A stretch of DNA of 15,355 bases from DATKCN01 sp035513175 (GTDB taxonomy: Bacteria > Chloroflexota > Chloroflexia > Thermomicrobiales > CFX8). The stretch's first letter is position 1; the number at the start of each line of letters is the position of its first letter. Below are positions 7,087 through 13,644 of the stretch, in pieces. Made by a program: the position numbers and the translations under genes. Below the pieces are notes generated by a model. The model saw only the letters and a list, made by a program, of their open reading frames with translations, was not told the DNA's origin and searched no databases. The stretch spans positions 1-15,355 of the forward strand of contig DATKCN010000204.1 in the NCBI GenBank assembly GCA_035513175.1, written 5' to 3'.

Positions 7087-8478
7087 TCACCGAGCGCGGT
7101 CGATGACCACCGGCCAACTTGTGCCCTGTTCAAGGATGGACTCCACTGAGAACCAGCGCTCGCGCACGTTGCCGACCAGGTAGAGCGAGCCCGTCACGAT
7201 CACGAGATCGTCGCGCCCGGCAAGCGACAGGGCCTGTTCGAGCGCGCGACGCGGGTCGGGCTCGATGACAATTGGCGCGAGCCGCCCGAGCGACGCGTAC
7301 GCGGTGGCCTTCGTGGCGGGTTTTGAGAGCACGCGTGGCTCGGTAACGAATACTGCCCGCGAGCCGGGGGAAACAATCTCGAACATCTCCAGATACGACT
7401 TCGCCTCCAGCGCTCCGAACACGAGGATGCGTCGTCGCTTTGGAAACATCAGGTCGAGACTGTTTCGTAGCGACTGGATCTTCTCGGGATTATGCGCGCC
7501 GTCGAGAATCACAGTGGGCCGGTTCTGAACGATCTCCATCCTGCCTGGAAATCGTGCAGAGGCTAGCCCTTCAGTGAGTAATCGAGGGTCCGGGTCAACC
7601 GGGCAGTAGGCGCGCGCAATGGCCAGCGCGGTCGCCGCGTTCGATGCCTGAAACGTTCCCGGAAGCCGAACATGCATGCGACGCGCTGACGCGGCGTCCT
7701 CGAATGACGTGCCGGACTCGTCGGTGTCGACATCGCTGAACGCCTCGTTTTCGCGGACGCTGATGAGCGGGACGCCCTGCTCACGGCATTCCGCTTCTAT
7801 CACGGGATACGCGTCGGCGCCGCTGACCGCGGTGACGACTACGCAGCCTGGCTTGATGATGCCGGCCTTGTGCCATGCGATTTCAGTCAGGGTCGCGCCG
7901 AGCGTCGTGACGTGGTCGAGCCCGATGCTGGTTATCGCGGCTACTCGTGGCTCGATCACGTTCGTCACATCGAATCTGCCTCCGGCGCCGACTTCGATCA
8001 CCGCTACGTCGACCAGCTCCTCGGCGAAGTAGCGATACGTCATGGCCACCCAGAACTCGCCGTAATTTGGCCGCTCGTTCCCCAGCGCGACCCAGTGCTC
8101 GACGCTGGTCGTCATGTCGGACACCAGCCGCGCATAACGCGAGGCGTCGACAAGCTTCCCGTCGATCTGGAGCTTTTCGGTGGCTACCTGGAGGTATGGA
8201 GACACGTGGAGGCCGGTTCGCAGTCCCAGCCCGGAAAGAATACTGGCGGTGAAAGCACAGGTCGACCCCTTCCCGGACGTGCCGGCCACGTGGACCGTTT
8301 CATATTGGCGTTGTGGGTTGCCCAGGAATTCCAGGAACGCGCGCAAGCGGGCGAGCCGCGCGATTGCTCGGGCGCGAATCTCCTCCGGCGGCGTGCCCGG
8401 CGCGGGCGACGGGGGTCCCATGATCAGCCCGTTTACGTATCGCTCGGCGTTCGTGTAGTCGTTGACAGGCGCGCTCAT
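7087..8478 (-). CDS. folC: Folylpolyglutamate synthase / dihydrofolate synthase family protein
   Basis: An ATP-dependent ligase that adds glutamate to folates and, in bifunctional members, makes dihydrofolate from dihydropteroate. Length is 463 residues, normal for the family. The P-loop is GTSGKGS (66-72), with Ser where most family members have Asn. Further Mur-ligase-type signatures are ITSIGLDH-x5-LG, AWHKAGIIKPG, a Lys-free LPGTFQASNAATAL and DGAHNPEK. The frame stays open 71 codons upstream to 8691, but ATG 8478 is preferred: GGAG lies 4 bases before it and the protein then begins directly with the conserved DYTNAERYVNGL stretch. The longer form would also overlap the divergent NfeD-type gene. 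No other folate gene is nearby. The symbol covers the family; dual activity is not proven. Confidence 0.9.
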   Translation of the reverse strand: MSAPVNDYTNAERYVNGLIMGPPSPAPGTPPEEIRARAIARLARLRAFLEFLGNPQRQYETVHVAGTSGKGSTCAFTASILSGLGLRTGLHVSPYLQVATEKLQIDGKLVDASRYARLVSDMTTSVEHWVALGNERPNYGEFWVAMTYRYFAEELVDVAVIEVGAGGRFDVTNVIEPRVAAITSIGLDHVTTLGATLTEIAWHKAGIIKPGCVVVTAVSGADAYPVIEAECREQGVPLISVRENEAFSDVDTDESGTSFEDAASARRMHVRLPGTFQASNAATALAIARAYCPVDPDPRLLTEGLASARFPGRMEIVQNRPTVILDGAHNPEKIQSLRNSLDLMFPKRRRILVFGALEAKSYLEMFEIVSPGSRAVFVTEPRVLSKPATKATAYASLGRLAPIVIEPDPRRALEQALSLAGRDDLVIVTGSLYLVGNVRERWFSVESILEQGTSWPVVIDRAR

Positions 8479-8535
8479 CTCACTCCACTGACTTCCGCGA
8501 GGGGTTGGCCGCGTCCGGTGGCGGTCCGTAGCCGC

Positions 8536-8541
8536 ATTGTA
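8536..8541 (-). promoter_or_regulatory. Candidate -10 box for folC
   Basis: TACAAT on the minus strand, about 58 bases upstream of the ATG at 8478. No good -35 box is seen at the right distance. It is the same hexamer as in the PAP2 promoter. Confidence 0.25.
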
Positions 8542-8578
8542 CCGGGGCTCCCGGCGTCCTAGAACGTTGCCACGCGGG

Positions 8579-8584
8579 TATAAT
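8579..8584 (+). promoter_or_regulatory. Consensus -10 box for the NfeD-slipin-hydrolase unit
   Basis: A perfect TATAAT, 31 bases before the ATG at 8616, with AGGAGA at 8605-8610 as ribosome-binding site (5-base spacing). No -35 match occurs 16-18 bases upstream; TTGCCA at 8567-8572 is too close. Confidence 0.45.
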
Positions 8585-8615
8585 TTTCCGCGGGGCAGGG
8601 GTATAGGAGAAAACG

Positions 8616-10031
8616 ATGGCCTCGCCACCCGTCGGATCAGGTGGGCCGCATATAACCAGTCGAATGGCCAGTGCGCTTCATTGGCGCACACTATTCATCG
8701 CTGTCGTGCTGCTCGGCGCGACTACAGGCGTGGTCGGCGTCGACGCCGCGGACGAGGCGACGCCGAACGTTGGGCTGGTGCGCGCGGACGGCATCATTAC
8801 GCCCGTAATGGCGACGTACATCGGCCGCGGCATCGACCGTTCCGCGTCGCGGGGACACGCCGCGGTGCTGATCGAACTGGACACTCCCGGCGGCCTTTCA
8901 TCCGCGATGGACGATATCGTCGCCGACATTCTCGCATCGCCGATTCCCGTCATCGTCTACGTTGCGCCGGACGGGGCGCGGGCTGGATCGGCCGGGGTGT
9001 ACATCACCTACGCCGCGCACGTCGCCGCGATGGCCCCGGCGACGAATATCGGCTCAGCAACCCCGGTGCAGCTTGGGGGTGAGGAATCCGAGGGCGACAC
9101 GGCCATGGACCGCAAGGTCGTCAACGACGCGGTGGCGAAGATCCGCGCGCTTGCCGAGCTCCGGGGGCGCAACGCCGACTGGGGCGAGCGGGCCGTGCGG
9201 GACGCGGAGAACATCGTGGCGTCCGAGGCGGCTCGCATTGGCGTCGTGGACTTCGTGGCGTCGAGCCGAGAGGATGCGCTGCGGCAGGCGGACGGCCGAG
9301 AGGTCGTCGTTCGCGGGCAGGTTGTCGAGGTGAGATCGGCCGGCGCGACCCTGCACGCTCACGACATGCGCTTCTTCGAAAAGCTGCTCCAAATCATCAC
9401 CGATCCCAACATTGCGTTCGTCCTCATCAGCCTTGGCACGCTGGCGCTGATTTTCGAACTGGCGAATCCTGGCTCGATTGGCCCCGGCGCGGCTGGGGTG
9501 GTGATGATGGTGACCGGCTTCTACGCGCTGGGCACGCTGGACACGAATTGGGCGGGCCTCATTCTGATCGGGCTCGCGTTTATCCTGTTCGCGATTGACG
9601 TGTTTGTGGCAAGTGGTGGGATACTGACAATCGCTGGCATCGCCGCGTTCCTGATTGGCGCGCTGCTGCTGTCGAATACGCGCAACGACGATGTGTTGCA
9701 GATCTCGCGCGTGGTCGTATTCACCATGACGGCGATGATGGGGTTATTCTTCTTCTTCATCGCGGGATCGGTCTGGAAGGGGCGCAACCGGCCTGTCGTG
9801 ACCGGTGACAACGCGATCATCGGGCATGTTGGCGTCGCGCGCACGGCGCTCAATCCCAGCGGCATGGTCTATGTGCAGGGGGAGCTATGGCAGGCAACGT
9901 CGCAGGGACCGCCAATTGAGGCGGGGGAGCGAGTCGTCGTGACCGCCATCGATGGGATCCGCCTGACGGTGCGTCCCGAGCCAGCCGGGGCTGGACTGAC
10001 GCCCGGCGCGGGCGTGGCGAGCGCGCGGTGA
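8616..10031 (+). CDS. NfeD-family membrane-bound serine protease (long, 1510-N type)
   Basis: A 471-residue membrane protease whose characterised relatives (Pyrococcus PH1510) cleave the hydrophobic C-terminus of their partner stomatin. An N-terminal membrane anchor or signal (about 24-41) precedes a ClpP-like domain (51-240). The nucleophile is Ser125 in GARAGSAG and the general base Lys167 in DRKVVNDA, a 42-residue spacing close to that of PH1510 (41). ELDTPGG and NIGSATPV are typical core motifs. Five membrane segments follow at about 262-282, 290-308, 312-332, 336-353 and 367-386, then an NfeD OB-fold (about 395-455). The full-length form is therefore intact. It is the first gene of a unit with the slipin 54 bases downstream, the classic NfeD-stomatin pair. 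Its likely role is membrane protein quality control. Confidence 0.92.
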   Translation: MASPPVGSGGPHITSRMASALHWRTLFIAVVLLGATTGVVGVDAADEATPNVGLVRADGIITPVMATYIGRGIDRSASRGHAAVLIELDTPGGLSSAMDDIVADILASPIPVIVYVAPDGARAGSAGVYITYAAHVAAMAPATNIGSATPVQLGGEESEGDTAMDRKVVNDAVAKIRALAELRGRNADWGERAVRDAENIVASEAARIGVVDFVASSREDALRQADGREVVVRGQVVEVRSAGATLHAHDMRFFEKLLQIITDPNIAFVLISLGTLALIFELANPGSIGPGAAGVVMMVTGFYALGTLDTNWAGLILIGLAFILFAIDVFVASGGILTIAGIAAFLIGALLLSNTRNDDVLQISRVVVFTMTAMMGLFFFFIAGSVWKGRNRPVVTGDNAIIGHVGVARTALNPSGMVYVQGELWQATSQGPPIEAGERVVVTAIDGIRLTVRPEPAGAGLTPGAGVASAR

Positions 10032-10054
10032 CCTCGGAGCGGCGAGCAGTCTGA

Positions 10055-10068
10055 CGCCCTGACGGGCG
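10055..10068 (+). promoter_or_regulatory. Intercistronic hairpin just upstream of the slipin RBS
   Basis: CGCCC-TGAC-GGGCG is a perfect 5-base, all-GC stem with a tetraloop. It ends 3 bases before the AAAGGAG of the slipin. It could set the protease:slipin expression ratio or stabilise a processed mRNA. No T-run follows, so it is not a normal terminator. Confidence 0.35.
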
Positions 10069-10071
10069 ACG

Positions 10072-10078
10072 AAAGGAG
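10072..10078 (+). promoter_or_regulatory. Shine-Dalgarno deciding the TTG start of the slipin
   Basis: AAAGGAG is 7 bases upstream of TTG 10086. No ATG or GTG in the same frame occurs closer, and the TTG places the N-terminal membrane segment at residues 4-24, as in other slipins. Confidence 0.7.
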
Positions 10079-10085
10079 TGCCTCT

Positions 10086-10907
10086 TTGGATCAGGGAGTG
10101 CTAGTCGCGCTGGGCGCGATCGTCTTCTTTGTGCTGCTCATCCTCTCGGCGGCAATCAAGATCGTCCAGGAGTACGAGCGGGGGGTCATCTTTCGGCTGG
10201 GGCGATTGATGGGCGCGCGCGGTCCGGGCCTGATCCTGCTGATTCCGTTCGTCGAGCGCATGGTCAAGGTCGATCTGCGCACGTTGACGATGGATATCCC
10301 GCGGCAGGAGGTCATCACCCGTGACAATGTGACAGTCAACGTGAACGCCGTCGCGTACTTTCGCGTGGTCGATCCCAACGCAGCAATGGTCAACGTCGCG
10401 GACCACATCCGGGCCACGTCCCAGATAGCGCAGACGACGCTGCGCTCGATTCTGGGTCAAGCCGAGCTGGACGAGCTGCTGTCGGAGCGCGAGATCATTA
10501 ACCAGCGGTTGCAGACGATTATCGACGAGCAGACCGAACCGTGGGGCGTGAAGGTGAGCGTCGTTGAGGTCAAGGATGTCGAGTTGCCGCAGTCGATGCA
10601 GCGCGCAATGGCTCGTCAGGCTGAGGCGGAGCGCGAGAAGCGCGCCAAGATCATCCACGCGGAAGGCGAGTTTCAGGCTGCTGAGCAGCTTCAAAGCGCT
10701 GCGGCGGTCATCTCGACCCAGCCAATCGCAATCCAGCTGCGCTATTTGCAGACGCTGACCGACATCGCGGCCGAGAAGAACTCGACGATTCTGTTTCCGA
10801 TCCCGATCGACTTCATGACGGCGATCATGTCGGCAGTCGGCGCTGGGCCGCCCGCGCAAGGGTCGACTCCATCTCGACCTGCGACGCCGCTCGCGGCCCA
10901 GGAGTGA
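10086..10907 (+). CDS. Slipin / prokaryotic stomatin (SPFH domain)
   Basis: A 273-residue membrane-associated SPFH protein that assembles into oligomers in membrane microdomains. A single hydrophobic hairpin (4-24) is followed by the SPFH domain (about 28-190) with the conserved EYERGVIFRLGR, RGPGL, DIPRQEVITRDNV and QTTLRSILGQAELDELLSER stretches. A charged helix follows (172-230, AEAEREKRAKIIHAEGE). Residues 234-252 (STILFPIPIDFMTAIMSAV) form the hydrophobic C-terminal patch that 1510-N-type proteases cut in Pyrococcus. The tail beyond it is Pro/Ser-rich. It starts with TTG. Its stop overlaps the next start by 4 bases (GTGA). Partnership with the NfeD protease is established knowledge for the family; cleavage here is inferred. 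Confidence 0.93.
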   Translation: MDQGVLVALGAIVFFVLLILSAAIKIVQEYERGVIFRLGRLMGARGPGLILLIPFVERMVKVDLRTLTMDIPRQEVITRDNVTVNVNAVAYFRVVDPNAAMVNVADHIRATSQIAQTTLRSILGQAELDELLSEREIINQRLQTIIDEQTEPWGVKVSVVEVKDVELPQSMQRAMARQAEAEREKRAKIIHAEGEFQAAEQLQSAAAVISTQPIAIQLRYLQTLTDIAAEKNSTILFPIPIDFMTAIMSAVGAGPPAQGSTPSRPATPLAAQE

Positions 10908-11791
10908 GCGTAGCCGACGAGCTACTCAGCCCGGCGTCGCGTTGGCAGCGGCGGCGCTATCCCGTCACGGTCGGCGAACATCGAACATTCGTGCTTGACG
11001 AAGGCGCTGGCGAGCCGGTCGTGTTCCTGCACGGCATTCCGACACAGGGATTCCTCTGGCGGGATGTCGCCGCTGTCGTTGCGCGGGACTCCCGGTCGCT
11101 GGCGCCCGATCTACTCGGGTTCGGCTTCGCCGATCGGCCGGAAGGGGCTGACTATGGTCCCCCGGCGCAGGCTCGGTTCATCAAGCAGGTTCTGGACGAG
11201 TTAGGCATCGATCGTTTCGCGCTCGTTGCACACGACTTTGGCGCACTCGTAGCGTCGGACTTTATCTGTCGCAACCCGGGACTCGTCACGAAGCTCGTCC
11301 TGACGAACACGAGCATGTGGCGTGAGGACTGGGACGGCGGGCGGCTAACGCCATTCGGGCTGCTGCGCATGCGCGGAGTAGGCGAGACGGCGTTCCGCCT
11401 GGCTCGCCCATTCATGCTGGCGCAGGCGTTCCGGCTGTACACATCTGACAGGGCGCGCCTGACCGACGAGACGATGCAGGTGTACTGGCATCCGTTTCAG
11501 GACGGCTATGCCCGGGTGCTGCTGTCGCTGGCCCGGGAGGACCCCGTGAGCGAGGACGACTTCTGTCGCTGGCGCGACACCCTGGCCGCGTTTCGTGGCC
11601 CGTCGCTCGTCGTTTGGGGCGGGCAGGACCCGACGTTCCGCACAAACCGTGGACACGCCATCGCCAATCTGCTCCCCGGCGGGCACTTCGAGCTGTTCGA
11701 GCACGCGAACCACTTTGTGCCGGAGGATCGCCCGAACGCATTGGGACGGCTGATCCTCGCGTTCATCGATGGACGGTATCCACCGGCATGA
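10904..11791 (+). CDS. Alpha/beta-fold hydrolase with Asp nucleophile (dehalogenase/epoxide-hydrolase-like)
   Basis: A 295-residue alpha/beta hydrolase. The nucleophile elbow is A-H-Asp111-F-G, the oxyanion loop His43-Gly44-x-Pro46 (HGIPT), the acid Asp242 (GGQDPTF) and the catalytic His270 (ANHFVPEDRP). An Asp nucleophile with HGxPT and LAPDLLGFG resembles haloalkane dehalogenases and epoxide hydrolases. However, the two residues that hold halide in LinB/DhaA-type enzymes are replaced: Asn after HG is Ile45 and Trp after the Asp is Phe112. Classical dehalogenase activity is therefore doubtful. The lid (about 150-215) holds several Tyr (179, 194, 202) that could serve an epoxide-hydrolase role, but I cannot place them. 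GTG 10904 overlaps the slipin TGA, a strong sign of translational coupling. No signal peptide is present. Confidence 0.88.
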   Translation: MSVADELLSPASRWQRRRYPVTVGEHRTFVLDEGAGEPVVFLHGIPTQGFLWRDVAAVVARDSRSLAPDLLGFGFADRPEGADYGPPAQARFIKQVLDELGIDRFALVAHDFGALVASDFICRNPGLVTKLVLTNTSMWREDWDGGRLTPFGLLRMRGVGETAFRLARPFMLAQAFRLYTSDRARLTDETMQVYWHPFQDGYARVLLSLAREDPVSEDDFCRWRDTLAAFRGPSLVVWGGQDPTFRTNRGHAIANLLPGGHFELFEHANHFVPEDRPNALGRLILAFIDGRYPPA

Positions 11792-11792
11792 T

Positions 11793-11826
11793 TCGCGATC
11801 TTCGCGGACTCCCGCGACGATCGCGA
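11793..11826. terminator. Bidirectional terminator-like hairpin between convergent genes
   Basis: TCGCGATC-T-TCGCGG-ACTC-CCGCGA-C-GATCGCGA is a 14-base-pair stem with one T/C mismatch and a 4-base loop. It fills the 50-base gap between the two convergent stop codons (11789-11791 and 11844-11842). There is no T-run on either side, so it would act as a stem-only or Rho-assisted terminator, or protect the 3' ends. Confidence 0.55.
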
Positions 11827-11841
11827 CACCGACACGGTATG

Positions 11842-13512
11842 TCAGATCCCGAGCGCCAGTCCCTCGGACCGCGGATCACTGCCGCCCTCCAGGACGCCGG
11901 TGCGTGGATCGCGCTTGATGAGGAACGCAGCGCCACCCGCGCCATACGGACCGACGACCCGCACGGGGTGACCGCGCTGCCGAAGCCCTTCGATGGCGTC
12001 TGCGTCGACGCGAGACTCGATGCGCACCTCATACGGGTTCGGCAGGTTTGACGGATCGGTGCCGGGGAACGACTGCCAGCGTGGCGCCGCGACGGCTGCC
12101 TGCACATCCATATCGTGGTCGATGAGATTGCTGATGATCTGCATGTTCCACTGGGGCTGCTGATCGCCGCCCGGCGTGCCACCTACGACAATTACCTCGC
12201 CGTCTTTCGCGATCGAGAACGCATTGAGCGTGTGCATTGTGCGCTTACCTCCCTCAATGACGTTGGGATGACCCTGTTCAAGGCTGAAGCCGCGTCCGAC
12301 GCGGTTATTGAGCATGATGCCGGTGTCGCCCGCCACCACGTGGCTCCCGAAGCCGGCCGACAGCGAAGTGATGAATGTGACCATGTTGCCATCGGCGTCT
12401 GCCGCGCACAGATACGTGGTGTCGCTGTCCACCTCCGGCAGCGCGCCCGGCGGGGTGTCATCGCTGGCGCGCAGCGGGTCGATACTGTCAAACCGCTGCC
12501 GGGCAAACGGCTTGGAGATCAATGTGCCGAGCGGGGTCGGGCCGAAACGCGGATCGCGAGAGTAGGCGTTGCGATCGGCGAACGCGCGCTTCTTGGCCTC
12601 GATCATCAGATGCAGCGAATCGACGGTGTTATGCCCCATCGCCGCGACATCGCCATGCTCGATGATGTTCAGTTCTTCAAGGACGATGTGTCCCTGAGTC
12701 GGCAGAGTTGTCTGATAGACGGTGTAGCCACGGTACGTGGTTGATATCGGCTCGTAGACATCGCCAGTATGATCGGCGAAGTCCTCGGCCGTCATTTCGC
12801 CGCCAAGGTCGCGGATGGCGTCCGCGATGCGCCGCGCGAGGTCGCCGCGGTAGAACAGATCCGGTCCTCCTTCGGCGACGGCGCGCAGTGACGCGGCCAG
12901 ATCGCGCTGGACGAACAGGTCGCCCGGCTTGAGCGCCTCACCATCGCGGAGGAAGACTGTCGCGGACGTCGGGTACTTCGCCAGCTCGCTCGCCGACGCT
13001 GCCATGGTGCGCGAGCCGGTGACCGAGACTGGAAATCCGTGCTCCGCATAATGGATGCCGTACGAGAAAAGGTCTGCCGCCGGGAGCCGGCACAGGTTGT
13101 CGATCGCGTAGAAGTAGGCTTCGACCGCCCCAGGGATGCCGGGCGACAGCGGGCCGAAGAACGGCATCTTCTGATATCCGCGCGACACGAAGTAATCGCG
13201 TGACAGGGCGCGCGGCGCGATGCCCGAGCCGTTTACCGCGGTAAGCTTGCCGGTCTTGCCGTCAGAATGGATAAAGAACGCGTCGCCACCCAGTCCGTTC
13301 ATGGCCGGAATGACGACAGCGGTAGTGAGCGCGGCCGCGATCGCGGCGTCCATGGCGTTCCCGCCACGTCGTAGCGCATCGATCCCCGCGGCGGTGGCCA
13401 GCGGATGTCCGGTTGCGACCATGCCGCCGTTCGCGATCACGCGAGATCTGGTCTGTTGAAACGCCGCCGCGAGTGCTGGATCCGCGGCTTCCGTCGTTCG
13501 CGTCACGACCAT
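11842..13512 (-). CDS. Gamma-glutamyltransferase-family Ntn-hydrolase, YwrD/HpxW/acylase-like
   Basis: An N-terminal-nucleophile hydrolase precursor of 556 residues, expected to self-cleave before Thr365 (DSD-TT) into large and small chains. Core family motifs include GGNAMDAA (50-57), NGLGGD (72-77), GIPGAVEA, and GGTPGGD (444-450) followed by QQPQWNMQ. Several positions that bind the gamma-glutamyl group in E. coli GGT are changed. By motif alignment, Arg114 becomes Ser96 (NGSGIAP), Asp433 becomes Arg407 (NNRVGRGF), and the Ser-Ser pair becomes His427-Thr428 (RTMHTL). The RxxHT and GGDxQPQ pattern is that of the YwrD/HpxW-type amidohydrolases and acylases, so true GGT activity is unlikely. 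There is no signal peptide, unlike periplasmic GGTs. ATG 13512 is preferred because GGAGGGAGA (13529-13521) precedes it; GTG 13533 has no good ribosome-binding site. Confidence 0.88.
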   Translation of the reverse strand: MVVTRTTEAADPALAAAFQQTRSRVIANGGMVATGHPLATAAGIDALRRGGNAMDAAIAAALTTAVVIPAMNGLGGDAFFIHSDGKTGKLTAVNGSGIAPRALSRDYFVSRGYQKMPFFGPLSPGIPGAVEAYFYAIDNLCRLPAADLFSYGIHYAEHGFPVSVTGSRTMAASASELAKYPTSATVFLRDGEALKPGDLFVQRDLAASLRAVAEGGPDLFYRGDLARRIADAIRDLGGEMTAEDFADHTGDVYEPISTTYRGYTVYQTTLPTQGHIVLEELNIIEHGDVAAMGHNTVDSLHLMIEAKKRAFADRNAYSRDPRFGPTPLGTLISKPFARQRFDSIDPLRASDDTPPGALPEVDSDTTYLCAADADGNMVTFITSLSAGFGSHVVAGDTGIMLNNRVGRGFSLEQGHPNVIEGGKRTMHTLNAFSIAKDGEVIVVGGTPGGDQQPQWNMQIISNLIDHDMDVQAAVAAPRWQSFPGTDPSNLPNPYEVRIESRVDADAIEGLRQRGHPVRVVGPYGAGGAAFLIKRDPRTGVLEGGSDPRSEGLALGI

Positions 13513-13520
13513 CGATGGTG

Positions 13521-13529
13521 TCTCCCTCC
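13521..13529 (-). promoter_or_regulatory. Shine-Dalgarno deciding the ATG at 13512
   Basis: GGAGGGAGA ends 8 bases before the ATG and lies inside the alternative GTG-13533 reading. It therefore favours the shorter protein. Confidence 0.6.
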
Positions 13530-13550
13530 GCACTGCAGTTCATTGGCCCT

Positions 13551-13561
13551 GACTGACAGTC
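13551..13561. repeat. Odd palindrome in the divergent promoter region
   Basis: GACTG-A-CAGTC is a perfect 11-base palindrome located where the minus-strand transcript would start. It overlaps the left arm of the inverted repeat at 13558-13598. It is a possible operator; no factor can be named. Confidence 0.3.
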
Positions 13562-13563
13562 TA
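13558..13563 (-). promoter_or_regulatory. Candidate -10 box for the Ntn-hydrolase gene
   Basis: TAGACT on the minus strand, 45 bases before ATG 13512. It is identical to the plus-strand -10 box at 13593-13598. The -35 region is poor (CTGGCG-like). Confidence 0.3.
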
Positions 13564-13570
13564 CCGGAGA

Positions 13571-13598
13571 TTGACGGAGGCGCCAGTGAGGGTAGACT
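13571..13598 (+). promoter_or_regulatory. Candidate sigma70-type promoter for the molybdopterin oxidoreductase
   Basis: TTGACG (13571-13576, 5/6), a 16-base spacer and TAGACT (13593-13598, 4/6) predict a start near 13605 and a leader of about 40 bases. A CGGC-ATAA-GCCG mini-hairpin (13601-13612) would lie at the 5' end of the transcript. Confidence 0.5.
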
Positions 13599-13644
13599 TG
13601 CGGCATAAGCCGTCGACATTCGCAAACCAGGGGAGAGACCAGAC

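Larger units (their letters stand above)
13558..13598. repeat. Inverted repeat AGTCTACC-N25-GGTAGACT
   Basis: Two perfect 8-base arms (13558-13565 and 13591-13598) with centres 33 bases apart, about three helical turns. Each arm contains a TAGACT box reading toward its own gene. The arms may therefore be paired -10 elements of divergent promoters, or operator half-sites covering both. Confidence 0.5.

Noticed and set aside
8479..8691. 71-codon N-terminal extension of folC
   Set aside because: It would overlap the start of the divergent protease gene and both promoters, is unlike folC N-termini, and ATG 8478 has a ribosome-binding site.
10101..10859. Open frame of 252 codons on the minus strand
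   Set aside because: It is exactly antisense to the slipin gene, whose SPFH domain is unambiguous.
12115..12744. Open frame of 209 codons on the plus strand
   Set aside because: It is antisense to the Ntn-hydrolase, which carries clear family motifs throughout. The composition is that of a shadow frame.
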